Position numbers and translations under genes: made by a program. From Senegalia massiliensis (GTDB lineage Bacteria; Bacillota; Clostridia; Tissierellales; SIT17), in contig NZ_QXXA01000005.1 in NCBI RefSeq assembly GCF_009911265.1, forward strand, positions 62,001-126,000: a DNA stretch of 64,000 nt, read 5' to 3'. Below the pieces are notes generated by a model. That model had not been told where the DNA came from, did not search any database, and saw only the letters and a program-made list of their open reading frames with translations. Below, piece after piece: positions 8,536 through 17,205 of the stretch (its first letter is position 1; the number at the start of each line of letters is the position of its first letter).

Positions 8536-9936
8536 GTGAATATAAAAAAGAATTTACTCTATGATGAGACAAGTCCTATTTCTATAGAATCTTATGCAAA
8601 GAAACTAATTGGAAAAACATTTGAGGATGTTATTGGAGAAGCAAAAAAAAGCAAAATTAAAAATAAGGGAAGACTAGGTCAACTATTAGAAAAATATTAT
8701 TTTTTATATGAGCTGAATAGTGATAAAAATCCTGATTTTAAAGAGGCCGGTGTAGAACTCAAAGTAACAGGTTATGTGATAAATAAATCTAATAAAAAAA
8801 GAGCTAAAGAACGATTAGTATTAAACATTATAAATTTTAATGAAATATATCTAGAAACCTTCGATACTAGTTCTTTTCTCCAGAAGAACTCCTTACTTTT
8901 GTTGGTTTTTTATCACTATAAAAAAGGTGTACAAAGGCTAGATTTCACTATTGATTATGTACAATTGTTCCAGTTCCCAGAAAAAGACCTGAAAATTATT
9001 AGAGATGACTGGAATACTATAGTGAATAAAATTAGAAATGGTAAGGCCCATGAGTTGTCTGAAGGAGATACTAATTATCTTGGAGCATGTACAAAGGGTG
9101 CTAGCAGTAAGTCAGTAAGAGAACAGCCTTTTAATAATATCATGGCAAAACAAAGAGCATTTTCCTTAAAACAAGGATATCTTACTCAAATCCTTAATGA
9201 TTATATAATAAAAGGTAAAAAAACTTATGATGACTCTGTAATCAAAGATATCCGTGTATTAGATAATATTACATTTGAACAGTTTGTAATAGATAAAATA
9301 AATTATCATAGAGGTAAGTCAATAGCAAATTTAGCTAATGAATTCGATGTAAATACTAACCCTACTAGTAAAAGTTATGTGGCTGATATAACTAAATCTA
9401 TCTTAGGAGTAGAAGGAAAATACATTGAAGAATTTGAAAAGGCTAATATAAAAATTAAAACTATTAGAATAAATCAAAAAGGTACCATTAAAGAGCATAT
9501 GTCCTTTCCTACATTTAAATTTACAGAAATAATTAATGAAGACTGGGAGTCATCAACTTTACGAGAAATGTTTTTAAATACTAGATTTCTCTTTGTTATA
9601 TATAGATTTGATAAATTTAATGATTTACGATTAGAAAAATGTATGTTTTGGAATGTACCTCACAATGATTTGGAGTATGAAATTAAAGAAGTATGGAAAA
9701 AAACTATTAGTATAATCAAAGAAGGAATCAGAACTAAAAAAGTTGGAAAACGAACTACTAATAACCTGCCTTCCGCTTCTTCAAGTTCTATTCTACATGT
9801 TAGACCTCATGCTAGAAATAAAAAAGATACATACCCTTTGCCCAATGGGGGTGAGTATACAAAACAATGTTTTTGGTTAAATAATTCATATATATTAAGG
9901 CAAATTCTTAATGATGAAAGCGAGGAAATCAATTGA
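8536..9936 (+). CDS. Sau3AI/MutH-family type II restriction endonuclease (probable GATC specificity)
   Basis: 466 residues, close to the length of Sau3AI. The N-terminal MutH-like centre reads KGRLGQLLEKYYF (E52), NPDFKEAGVELKVTG (D67, E74, K76), the D-E-K layout of the MutH/Sau3AI group. The C-terminal half would be the second, allosteric MutH-like domain known from Sau3AI. GTG start at 8536 after AAAGGAAG. It begins a three-gene rightward operon and faces a C5 methyltransferase that is its likely partner. Family members cut GATC; the lack of GATC throughout this element supports that. Exact specificity is inferred. Confidence 0.88.
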   Translation: MNIKKNLLYDETSPISIESYAKKLIGKTFEDVIGEAKKSKIKNKGRLGQLLEKYYFLYELNSDKNPDFKEAGVELKVTGYVINKSNKKRAKERLVLNIINFNEIYLETFDTSSFLQKNSLLLLVFYHYKKGVQRLDFTIDYVQLFQFPEKDLKIIRDDWNTIVNKIRNGKAHELSEGDTNYLGACTKGASSKSVREQPFNNIMAKQRAFSLKQGYLTQILNDYIIKGKKTYDDSVIKDIRVLDNITFEQFVIDKINYHRGKSIANLANEFDVNTNPTSKSYVADITKSILGVEGKYIEEFEKANIKIKTIRINQKGTIKEHMSFPTFKFTEIINEDWESSTLREMFLNTRFLFVIYRFDKFNDLRLEKCMFWNVPHNDLEYEIKEVWKKTISIIKEGIRTKKVGKRTTNNLPSASSSSILHVRPHARNKKDTYPLPNGGEYTKQCFWLNNSYILRQILNDESEEIN

Positions 9937-10616
9937 GCAATTTTAAGAATGATTTAAATTCCGAAAATGAACTTGCTAAATTTCTTGATGTAAACTTTTA
10001 CCCCCAACTTATTAAAAAAAATTATATTCTAAATTTTGAGAGAATTTATGATAAATCATTGCAACGGAAAGGTGTAGATGTTATTTTACATACAAAAGAC
10101 AATAAAACCATAACTATAGATGAAAAAAGTAGCCTTCACTATCTAAATAAACATCTCCCCACCTTTGCTTTTGAACTATCCTACTTAGATAAATATAAAA
10201 ACACCCATGATGGATGGCTTCTGGATAATAGTAAAATAACTGATTTTTATGCTTTAATATGGCCTAATATAATAGATAAGAAATATAATAAATTAATTAA
10301 AGAATATGGAGAAAATCAAAAACTATGGCAAGGAGTTATAAAATCAAAAGACTTTTGTAATATGGAAATTTGGTTCATCAAGAAATCTGAATTATTAAGT
10401 GTTTTAAAAGATGAATATAACTTGTCTAAATCAGAATTACATAACATTTGTACTATTATACGCAAAGACCCTACTAATAAAATATATAATGAAACTAAGA
10501 AATTTAAATTCTACATCTCTACTTCTTACACTGAAAAACCTATAAACATAATAATTTGGAAAAAGTTTTTAGAATATCACTCGCTTGCAAGAAAGTTTAA
10601 ATTAGAAAAATTATAA
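9933..10616 (+). CDS. Unknown protein with a PD-(D/E)XK-like centre
   Basis: 227 residues. The TTG start at 9933 overlaps the TGA of the preceding nuclease gene by three bases, with GAGG seven bases upstream, so the two are translationally coupled. The motif GVDVILHTKDNKTITIDEK gives D49 and D63-x-K65 at nuclease-like spacing, and the flanking beta-strand pattern fits. I do not recognise the family. Its position between two restriction enzymes suggests a nuclease or an accessory restriction subunit. Confidence 0.65.
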   Translation: MSNFKNDLNSENELAKFLDVNFYPQLIKKNYILNFERIYDKSLQRKGVDVILHTKDNKTITIDEKSSLHYLNKHLPTFAFELSYLDKYKNTHDGWLLDNSKITDFYALIWPNIIDKKYNKLIKEYGENQKLWQGVIKSKDFCNMEIWFIKKSELLSVLKDEYNLSKSELHNICTIIRKDPTNKIYNETKKFKFYISTSYTEKPINIIIWKKFLEYHSLARKFKLEKL

Positions 10617-10633
10617 ATAAACAGGAGGTATTT

Positions 10634-11260
10634 ATGAAATACTTAAAACACTCACATCGCTATGGACTATCCTTAATGAAAAATGAAGATGAATTTATAC
10701 ATCTTTGGGAAGATATCACTACAGCATTAGATACAATAAGTGAAGAAGATATTATTAACTACTATAATCAGCATTGTGCCAATTCCATGAGCATTTCTAA
10801 AGCAATAAATAACCTTATAAAAGAACGCCTTTTGCAACGGGGATGGAATAAAGAAAGTCCAATTTTTCAAGCAACTAAGTACAGGAACAAAAGATGGCGT
10901 TTAGATTTTGCCAAAGATAAAATTTCTATCGAAGTAGCATTTAATCATGGAGAAGCCATTGCATGGAATTTGTTAAAGCCCGTTATGGCAAGCGAATTAA
11001 ACCATATAGAAAAAGCAATTCAAACAAAGGTTGGTGTACTTATTACCGCAACAAAAGATATGAAAAAACAAGGTGCTTTTGATGGTGCCTGTGGAGAATA
11101 TGAAAAAGTCTTAAGATATTTAACCCCAATGAATGATATTTTAACAGTTCCTATGGTAATTATAGGTTTAAAAGCACCACAGACTTTTCGAGTAAAGAAA
11201 CATAAAATAAATGGTAAAAACATTGGAGTAATTGAAAGGTTTACAGATTTGAAGCTATGA
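10634..11260 (+). CDS. BglII/BstYI-like restriction endonuclease
   Basis: 208 residues with AGGAGG before the ATG. The region RWRLDFAKDKISIEVAFNHG (D91, E100, N104) followed by WNLLK resembles the active-site strand of the BglII/BstYI group. The usual second acidic/glutamine position reads A102, so catalysis should be checked. Enzymes of this group cut sites containing GATC (AGATCT, RGATCY). If that holds here, the single facing C5 methyltransferase could protect against both nucleases. The family assignment is from motif resemblance only. Confidence 0.6.
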   Translation: MKYLKHSHRYGLSLMKNEDEFIHLWEDITTALDTISEEDIINYYNQHCANSMSISKAINNLIKERLLQRGWNKESPIFQATKYRNKRWRLDFAKDKISIEVAFNHGEAIAWNLLKPVMASELNHIEKAIQTKVGVLITATKDMKKQGAFDGACGEYEKVLRYLTPMNDILTVPMVIIGLKAPQTFRVKKHKINGKNIGVIERFTDLKL

Positions 11261-11440
11261 TGAATATCTTAACAATATGTGAATACCGATATCAAATTTA
11301 GTTTCTATCCCTCATCAAACCAGAATTATTATAATATAAAGCATGATAAGTTACTTGATGATAAACTAAATATTTATATTTGACTAATACATATTTTGAA
11401 TAATGCTATTATTAGAGAGTAATCAGACTTTAAATTTAAT

Positions 11441-11474
11441 GAAAAATAAAGAACCATATGGTTCTTTATTTTTC
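11441..11474. terminator. Bidirectional terminator between convergent restriction and methylase genes
   Basis: A perfect 34-bp palindrome with centre GAACCATATGGTTC and A/T-rich ends forming U-tracts in both directions. It overlaps the stop codon of the leftward methyltransferase gene at 11466. Confidence 0.88.
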
Positions 11475-12677
11475 ATTTGCAAAAATTGTATTTAACTCTT
11501 CGCCCATCTTCGATACTAGTCCTACAACAAGGGCATTTCCCATACAAAAATATCTAAACTTTTGTGACATTCCAGTATTAGTCCAATTATCCGGAAACCC
11601 ATTTAGCCTTTCTGCTTCTGTAGGAGTAATTTTTCTCAGCTTATTTGTTTCTGGGTCTTGTATAATGTGTGTACTCCTATTTTTAGAAGATTCACTCGTT
11701 AGCATTGTTCTAGAAGGTCTGTCAATTGGGTCTGGGAATGCTATAGTTCCTTCAGAGAAAATATATTTATGTCCTTCTTTACTAACTCTCTCAATTCTTT
11801 TGGAGCCCTTCATATAATTCCACTCATCTAGTGCCCCATTTAAGTAAAATTTATTATCTACCTTTCTCTCAAGCACATCTCCTAGAGTGGTATACCGGCC
11901 ATTGTATTTAGGTTTAGTTTTTTCAGTATATATTTTTCCATTACTCATAACACCGGAATTCATAAATTTACAACTAAAGTTATCAGATATATCAACTAAA
12001 TCATTATAATCAAAATCAATATTTTTGATATCCTTATTTGAAGAATCACTATCTTCTATTGGAAATTGTGATTGAAAAAATCCCACATTATGCATCCAGT
12101 GTTTAAGTTTATCATCTTCAATATTCTTTGCATATTCAGTATCATTTCTAAAAGCAAAGATAAATACTCTTCTTCTTTTTTGTGGAAATCCATATTCGGC
12201 AGCATTAATAACTCTCCATTCCACGGAATAACCTAATAAATTAAAACAACCAAGCATAACACCAAAGTCTCTACCTCTTTGCTTTGATGGGGATTTAAGT
12301 AATCTATCCACATTTTCTAAAAGTACAAATGGAGGTTTTTTTTCTTTTAATACTTCATTAATTTCCCACCACAATACTCCTTTCTTCCCTTGAATGCCTT
12401 TTGCACCTGTACGGGCTACACTATAATCCTGACATGGAAAACCACCTACTAATAGATTGTGCTCAGGAATATCTTTTTTATCGATTTGAGCAATATCCAT
12501 ATTAACATGATTTTTATTATTTCCAAAGTGTTTAATATAACATTCAAACGCATGCTGAGATTTTCTACTCGGTTCATATTGATTTGCCCAAACAAAATTC
12601 CAATCTTGAGAAGAAGCATTTAGTCCTATTCTAAATCCTCCTACACCTGCAAACAGTTCACAAACAGTTTTCTTCAT
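11466..12677 (-). CDS. C5-cytosine DNA methyltransferase, Sau3AI-type (probable GATC)
   Basis: All main C5 methyltransferase motifs are present in order: ELFAGVGGFRIGL (I), GGFPCQDYSVA (IV, catalytic Cys), LLENVDRLL (VI), QKRRRVFIFAF (VIII), a target-recognition region, then YFCMGNALVVGLV (X). At ~403 residues it matches the M.Sau3AI/LlaKR2I size class. I choose the ATG at 12677; an in-frame TTG at 12698 would overlap the upstream 75-residue gene by 20 bases. It converges on the nuclease operon and is its likely protective partner. Confidence 0.9.
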   Translation of the reverse strand: MKKTVCELFAGVGGFRIGLNASSQDWNFVWANQYEPSRKSQHAFECYIKHFGNNKNHVNMDIAQIDKKDIPEHNLLVGGFPCQDYSVARTGAKGIQGKKGVLWWEINEVLKEKKPPFVLLENVDRLLKSPSKQRGRDFGVMLGCFNLLGYSVEWRVINAAEYGFPQKRRRVFIFAFRNDTEYAKNIEDDKLKHWMHNVGFFQSQFPIEDSDSSNKDIKNIDFDYNDLVDISDNFSCKFMNSGVMSNGKIYTEKTKPKYNGRYTTLGDVLERKVDNKFYLNGALDEWNYMKGSKRIERVSKEGHKYIFSEGTIAFPDPIDRPSRTMLTSESSKNRSTHIIQDPETNKLRKITPTEAERLNGFPDNWTNTGMSQKFRYFCMGNALVVGLVSKMGEELNTIFANEK

Positions 12678-12678
12678 C

Positions 12679-12906
12679 TTATTTTTCACCACTTTCAATC
12701 TTTCTCTTTTTTAATTCACACTCTATAATTTCTACTGTTTTTTCGGAGAAATTCTTTCCATTACCGTATAACATAATATCTTTTTTTATATTGTCCGTTA
12801 TGTATATTTTTGCACCTTTTTTTCTTTCATTTTCACTCAAAGGAGCTCTTCCTGCTCCTTTTCTAACTCCACCCCAATTATGCTTAGACAAATATATCAC
12901 CTTCAA
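12679..12906 (-). CDS. Small GGxRxGAGR protein, likely regulator coupled to the methylase
   Basis: 75 residues, basic, containing WGGVRKGAGRAP near the N-terminus, a motif common in short DNA-binding or phage-type proteins, followed by a possible ribbon-helix-helix segment (AKIYITDNIKKDIMLYG). Its stop lies one base before the chosen methyltransferase start, so the pair is translationally coupled. A role as controller of the methylase is inference. An alternative is a recognition helper. Confidence 0.6.
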   Translation of the reverse strand: MKVIYLSKHNWGGVRKGAGRAPLSENERKKGAKIYITDNIKKDIMLYGNGKNFSEKTVEIIECELKKRKIESGEK

Positions 12907-12989
12907 TTATAATTATATATAACTCATTATAACAATTCTATCTTGAATTTTCAACCCTCTTTTTCAAGTTTTATGTAATTAAATAAAAA

Positions 12990-13013
12990 AAAGAAATGTA
13001 ATTACATTTCTTT
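12990..13013 (-). terminator. Intrinsic terminator
   Basis: Perfect palindrome with half AAAGAAATGTAA. On the minus strand it is followed by a T-run, placing it right after the stop of the broken HTH gene at 13014. Confidence 0.8.
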
Positions 13014-13333
13014 CTATATTAAATCATCTACATATTTATTTTTAGGATTATATTTATATCTTTTATTCACTCTATTATTATAATCCTTCATTATTCCATT
13101 TTTTTTATATCTAATAAATCTTTTTAAAGCCTTTATATCTTCTGGTGTATAGTAGATAGTGCCTTGTTTATCTAGATGGTTTATTCCTTTAGGAATTAAC
13201 CTTTTCTTTTCTCTCCTCTACCTTCTAATTCAGTCGAATATCTATAATAATTGTAAATAGTTTGTTTAGATTTTTGAACCATTCTGGAGACTTCTCTTAA
13301 GGTATAATATTGCATTCCATCTATTATTTTTAT
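13014..13333 (-). pseudogene. Broken helix-turn-helix protein (frameshift, no ATG at the expected start)
   Basis: Two overlapping frames together encode one small DNA-binding protein. The first reads MQYYTLREVSRMVQKSKQTI (HTH of MerR/excisionase type) and ends at TAA soon after ERKRKG-like codons; the second, in the -1 frame, continues LIPKGINHLDKQGTIYYT and PEDIKALKRFIRYKKNG. The junction AGAAAAGG could slip, so a programmed shift is conceivable, but a simple indel is likelier. Seven bases after a perfect AGGAGG stands ATA (13333), in frame with IIDGMQYYTL, where homologues would start. The first in-frame ATG is at 13315. Confidence 0.7.
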
Positions 13334-13539
13334 AAAATCACCTCCTATTCTATATAAGTTTACTTTTCTTTAAAGGAATGAAAACTGATATGCATCTTTT
13401 AGTATATTCTTAATTCTAAATCCCCATAATATCAATGCTTTAATAACTTTATATCTAAATTTGTTTGACATCTAAGTAGACATTAAGTAATAAATTTTGT
13501 TATATAACTACTATTATAACAATCTATACTGTCTTTATC

Positions 13540-14031
13540 TTACTTTAATAAATGCTTGGGGATATAATCAACTAATTCATTTTTTCTCTTTTCTTCTCTT
13601 ATAATACTATTAATTAAATCCGTCCGACTTTGGTTGCTACATGCACTTCTAATGCTTAAATAGTTAAATAAATCCTTCTCTAAAAATAGAGTGGTTTTTA
13701 TTCTTTCTAATGAATTATTTTTCTTATCTTTTTGATTTAGAGAAGTATTTTTACAACTTCCTCCAAAGTATTTTCTCTTTTCCTTACCTCTTTCTTGAGA
13801 CATTTTAAACTGCTCTGTATATATCCATTTTTCTTTTTTCATATCGTAAAAATAGACTTTATGAAATTCATTACATTCTAGACAATAAATATATAATGAA
13901 TTATCTGATGCATCAAACTTAAAGTTCTTACTCTTCTTACCTCTTTTCTGTAAACTTATAATTATCTCTTCTGGTAGATTTATTTTCTTTTCTCCAATCA
14001 TTATTTCCATAATTCCATATTGTAGGTACAT
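13540..14031 (-). CDS. Hypothetical protein with a C-terminal ribbon-helix-helix-like segment
   Basis: 163 residues, lysine-rich. The N-terminal half is a small beta-rich region with CLECNEFHKVYFYD (two cysteines). The C-terminal part, IKTTLFLEKDLFNYLSIRSACSNQ through LINSIIREE, fits a ribbon-helix-helix DNA-binding unit. The upstream ATGs at 14031 and 14010 and the one at 13998 (MIGEKK) are all possible starts; none has a clear ribosome site. It could be a regulator of the neighbouring methyltransferase or of element transfer. Confidence 0.55.
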   Translation of the reverse strand: MYLQYGIMEIMIGEKKINLPEEIIISLQKRGKKSKNFKFDASDNSLYIYCLECNEFHKVYFYDMKKEKWIYTEQFKMSQERGKEKRKYFGGSCKNTSLNQKDKKNNSLERIKTTLFLEKDLFNYLSIRSACSNQSRTDLINSIIREEKRKNELVDYIPKHLLK

Positions 14032-14180
14032 TAGTATTTTCTCCTTTGGTGTGATAGTTGTATTTTTTATTTATATGATTATATGCAAAGTCATATTTTC
14101 TACAACTAAAACATTAATCAAAATATAATTTTTTCCAAGGTATCAAACACATTATCTATTGACCTTTTAATTTAAGAATT

Positions 14181-14196
14181 ATAATATTATTTTACA
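14181..14196. repeat. Degenerate copy of the 16-bp palindrome
   Basis: ATAATATTATTTTA matches the inner 13-14 bases of the palindrome seen at 4027, 4073, 8401 and 24406. It again lies in a divergent intergenic region. Confidence 0.35.
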
Positions 14197-14238
14197 AGAA
14201 GGAATAGTAGTAAATAATATGAAAAGGGAGTGTTCTAA

Positions 14239-14256
14239 ATGGCTGGACATTCATAA
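14239..14256 (+). pseudogene. Truncated yebC-like 5' end (MAGHS then stop)
   Basis: A ribosome site (AAAGGGAG) is followed by ATG and codons for MAGHS, then TAA. MAGHS is the near-invariant start of the YebC/TACO1 family (normally MAGHSKW). The match is only five codons plus the ribosome site, so this is suggestive, not proven. It may be a former attachment-site flank, analogous to the yyaL fragment at 1518-1682. Confidence 0.35.
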
Positions 14257-14297
14257 TAAAAAAATTGAAAACCTGTGTTCAGGAAAGGGTATTAAAA

Positions 14298-14444
14298 TTG
14301 AGTGAAAAAATCAATTATATTATAATCAAAAGAAATGAACCTTCTAAAGAAGCTATTGAAAATTTAAATAACACCTTTTGTGACATTCTACAGAAACATT
14401 TAGAAGAAAGTTATAAAACTGAACAAGAATTAATCTCTGCTTAA
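14298..14444 (+). CDS. 48-residue small protein
   Basis: TTG start after AGGAAAGGG; the peptide begins LSEKINYIIIKRNEPSKEAI and ends LEESYKTEQELISA. It is helical and charged, with no hydrophobic anchor. Small proteins of this look often sit near clostridial serine recombinases. I do not recognise a function. It is the only rightward gene in this part of the element. Confidence 0.5.
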   Translation: MSEKINYIIIKRNEPSKEAIENLNNTFCDILQKHLEESYKTEQELISA

Positions 14445-14455
14445 TATTTATATTT

Positions 14456-14479
14456 AAAAACCCCCAAGATAGGGGGCTT
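14456..14479 (-). terminator. Intrinsic terminator of the second C5 methyltransferase gene
   Basis: On the minus strand, GCCCCCTATCTTGGGGG is followed by TTTTT, 50 bp after the methyltransferase stop. Confidence 0.8.
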
Positions 14480-14531
14480 AGTACATAAATATAAAAATTC
14501 TCTTTTCATAATTTAACTATACTTTCTATTT

Positions 14532-15482
14532 TTATTGAGTTAAGGCATTTACAATACATTTTGCTATTCTTTCCACGACTGGCACTACGACACTATTCCC
14601 CACTTGCTTATAAAGATGATAATTTGCTATATCAGGCAGTTTATAATTCTCCGGGAATCCCTGAAATGAAAAACACTCTCTTGGTGTTAATTTTCTAATA
14701 CCATATTTATCTATTAACAAAGGAACATTATGACCTCCGGTACCCATACTAGCTACTAATGTAGGGCATAAATTGCTTTTGTTTTCCCTTACATAACTTC
14801 GTCTAAATTGATATATTGTATCTTTTCTTTTAATTCTTTCTTTTAATATAGGATAGTATTTACTATTTTCATAATAGTACTTCTTCTCTTTTATTTCATC
14901 TGGTTTAGTTATATCAGATATTGTTCTTGTTAATTTAATAGGCTCTGGAAAACAAAACTTATCATAATTTTCTTTATTCTTAAAACCTACAACAAATATT
15001 CTTTCTCTATTCTGTGGGATATTCCCATAGTCCTTTGCATTTAAAACTTGATATTTCAAATAATACCCTGCCTCTTCTAATGAATTTTTTATTATCATAA
15101 ATGTTTCCCCATTATCATGGAATAATAAATTCTTAACATTTTCTATGAAAAAAACTTTTGGTTGTTTTTCTTTTATTATTCGTAAAGCTTCAAAAAATAA
15201 ATGCCCCGTTTTTACATCATTAAATCCTTTTCGGTATCCTGCAATACTAAAAGAGGTGCATGGAAATCCAAATAAAATAATGTCTGCATATGGTATTTCA
15301 TCTGTTCTAATGTCTTCAATGTTTTTTTCAATTAAAATGTTTTTAAAATTCTCCCTATAAGTAATACAAGCATTCTTATCAGAGTCATTTGCCCATATAA
15401 CATTAACTCCTGCACTTTTAAAACCTAGGTCTATTCCCCCTACTCCACAAAACAATGAAATCGCTGTGTATTTTTCCCTCAT
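14532..15482 (-). CDS. Second C5-cytosine DNA methyltransferase, specificity unknown
   Basis: 316 residues with motif I (ISLFCGVGGIDLGF), IV (FGFPCTSFSIAG, catalytic Cys), VI (FIENVKNLL), VIII (QNRERIFVVGF), a short target-recognition region (~190-250) and motifs IX-X (QVGNSVVVPVVERIA). It belongs to the Dcm/HhaI class and is only distantly like the 11466-12677 enzyme. No restriction gene adjoins it, so it may be an orphan that shields the element from host enzymes, or the partner of a lost nuclease. Good ribosome site (GAGGAGATAG). Confidence 0.9.
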   Translation of the reverse strand: MREKYTAISLFCGVGGIDLGFKSAGVNVIWANDSDKNACITYRENFKNILIEKNIEDIRTDEIPYADIILFGFPCTSFSIAGYRKGFNDVKTGHLFFEALRIIKEKQPKVFFIENVKNLLFHDNGETFMIIKNSLEEAGYYLKYQVLNAKDYGNIPQNRERIFVVGFKNKENYDKFCFPEPIKLTRTISDITKPDEIKEKKYYYENSKYYPILKERIKRKDTIYQFRRSYVRENKSNLCPTLVASMGTGGHNVPLLIDKYGIRKLTPRECFSFQGFPENYKLPDIANYHLYKQVGNSVVVPVVERIAKCIVNALTQ

Positions 15483-15827
15483 CTTCTATCTCCTCTCGCA
15501 ATATGATTTTTGATTTTTCATATCATAGATGAAATAAAAAAAAATATAACGATTCACTGAGAGAACACACTTCACTTTTTGTTCTATTATTAGTAAGTTC
15601 TTAAGGGTTGTAGTTATTTAAAATAAAAAAGTAAGCATTATTTTTCAATGCTTAATAAATTGTAAATATTTAATTATAAATAGAACCAATACTTTGCCTC
15701 CTTATTTATCCCATATATTATTTTGCACCAATAATTATCTTCACTATTACTTATCTAAAAATATCAATTATGTAAAATTAGTACTTTTTATATTTGTTTT
15801 ATCCCCAACTCATTTAACTTTTCCACC
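15483..15827. other. Non-coding stretch with one terminator
   Basis: About 345 bp with no supported gene. A hairpin AAGCATT/AATGCTT at 15633-15653 followed by a T-run on the minus strand is the only signal; it could end the defence operon transcript. Confidence 0.5.
15625..15654 (-). terminator. Probable terminator downstream of the defence operon
   Basis: Stem AAGCATT with a 7-base loop, then ACTTTTTT on the minus strand. Confidence 0.55.
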
Positions 15828-16058
15828 TGTCAAGTTTTTAAAGACTTTGATGCAATACATATGAAGTCTTTTGCTCTGTTCAATGCTACATGATAGAATA
15901 TACTCCTTTCTTATTCATTGTGAATATCTTTAGAATTTCTTTTACTTCTATTTCATATCTACTATCTTTCGCATATTGTTCTGCTATAAATATTCGGATT
16001 AGCCATTTGTTACACTTGAAATATAAATTATAATAAGCTTAATTAGAAAGTAAGTATT
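15828..16058 (-). pseudogene. Decayed coding remnant, possibly a superfamily 1 helicase tail
   Basis: In one frame the minus strand reads YFKCNKWLIRIFIAEQYAKD and on to KEILKIFTMNKKGVYS before a stop; in another frame it continues FYHVALNRAKDFICIASKSL, which resembles helicase motif VI (YVALTRAK). Stops and a frame change break it. The helicase call rests on one motif. Confidence 0.3.
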
Positions 16059-16084
16059 ATAATTTTAGTTAATAATTTTTCTAT

Positions 16085-16714
16085 TTACTCATCTTCGTCA
16101 TTATTATCTAGATTATTAAGAGTAGTAACTTGAGATTGTAGTAAATTACTTAACTCTTTTTGTGGAATATTAAATTTTATCTCCCTCATTGGCATTTTGC
16201 TCATTTCCTTTGTCATTTTAGAAATTTGTCTTACTATAGGAGCCATTTCTATAGAAAATTTATTAGAGTATAATCTCATAGCCTCTGCAAATACAACTAT
16301 ACTGTCACTTATATTACTTTCACTAAATGTTCTCGTTTCAATATCAGAAATAGCTTTACCAATTTGCTTTATCAATTTATTGAGTAATGTATTAAATTTC
16401 TCATAATTATCCTTATGAAAATTCTTACTATGAGCGACATAGTTCCTATAATCCCTAACCTCTTGAAGTTTATTTTGTAAATTATCTATTTCTATTTTAC
16501 ATTCAAAAAATCTATCCCATGTATTTTTAGCCCGACATTTTTCTAATATCTTTAATACTTCATCTTTTGACTTCTCATTTATTTGTTTTTGTGATAGCTC
16601 ATTTTCTAATAATTAATTAGCATCCAACTCTCTATATGGTATAAACAAATAAGTTTCAAGCTGATACATAGTCATTTCATGTAGAGCTTTTTCAATTAGT
16701 TCACTTTCACTCAT
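16085..16714 (-). pseudogene. HEPN-like protein gene with one in-frame stop
   Basis: The ATG at 16714 overlaps the TGA of the preceding frame (ATGA), and the frame then runs 210 codons to 16085 with a single TAA at 16613-16615 (after IPYRELDAN). The sequence EVRDYRNYVAHSKNF contains R-x4-H, the hallmark of HEPN RNases, in the typical RNxxAH setting. The C-terminal part (MAPIVRQISKMTKEMSKM) is helical. It is the last gene of the seven-gene operon. The stop would cut the protein before the HEPN motif unless it is read through or a downstream start is used. Confidence 0.6.
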
Positions 16715-17202
16715 TCCTTTTGTTTGTTTTTTATTTCTGATTTCAAATCATCATTTACAGTTTTAGTATACCAATTAACTCCAAAAGACTTGGTTAATAT
16801 AATCAAAATAAACTCTCTTATTTTTCTTTCAAATAAATTTATTTTAGGATATATTTTATTACAATAATACATAGATACACCATCAAATGATGTAATAATA
16901 TTATAATCTTTTCTGTGAGCACCTTTAATTAATATCCTATTAGCTTCATCTAACCTTTTTGCACATTGATTGAGTGTTCCCTCAGTTCTAAAACTTAAGT
17001 AAATTATATTCTTTCACATTTTGTTAGTTGTTTTATACTTTATTAAATAGTATACCTTATCTGTTTTTACATCAAATGAGGATTCAGAAACATTATCAAA
17101 CAAATGAGTTAACATTTTCGTTAATGATTGGCTTGTACCATCATTCTTTTTACTTTCATTACCTTTTCTTAGAAAAATATATTTCATTTCCATGTGTTTC
17201 AT
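16711..17202 (-). pseudogene. Unknown operon protein with one in-frame stop
   Basis: The frame starts three bases after the PD-(D/E)XK gene (MKHMEMKYIFLRKGNESKKN) and runs 164 codons with a single TGA at 17014-17016 (after KTTNKM). After the stop it continues NIIYLSFRTEGTLNQ, a recognisable FERKIREFILIILTKSFG helix and ends KNKQKE. The FERKIREFI...FG helix pattern recalls regions next to HEPN domains in abortive-infection proteins. Two neighbouring genes each with one nonsense codon suggest recent decay of the operon's end. Confidence 0.55.
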
Positions 17203-17205
17203 AAT

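Noticed and set aside
14532-15482. Second C5 methyltransferase as partner of the BglII-like nuclease
   Set aside because: It is 3.3 kb away, separately transcribed and of a different target-region type; the facing Sau3AI-type methylase is the simpler partner.
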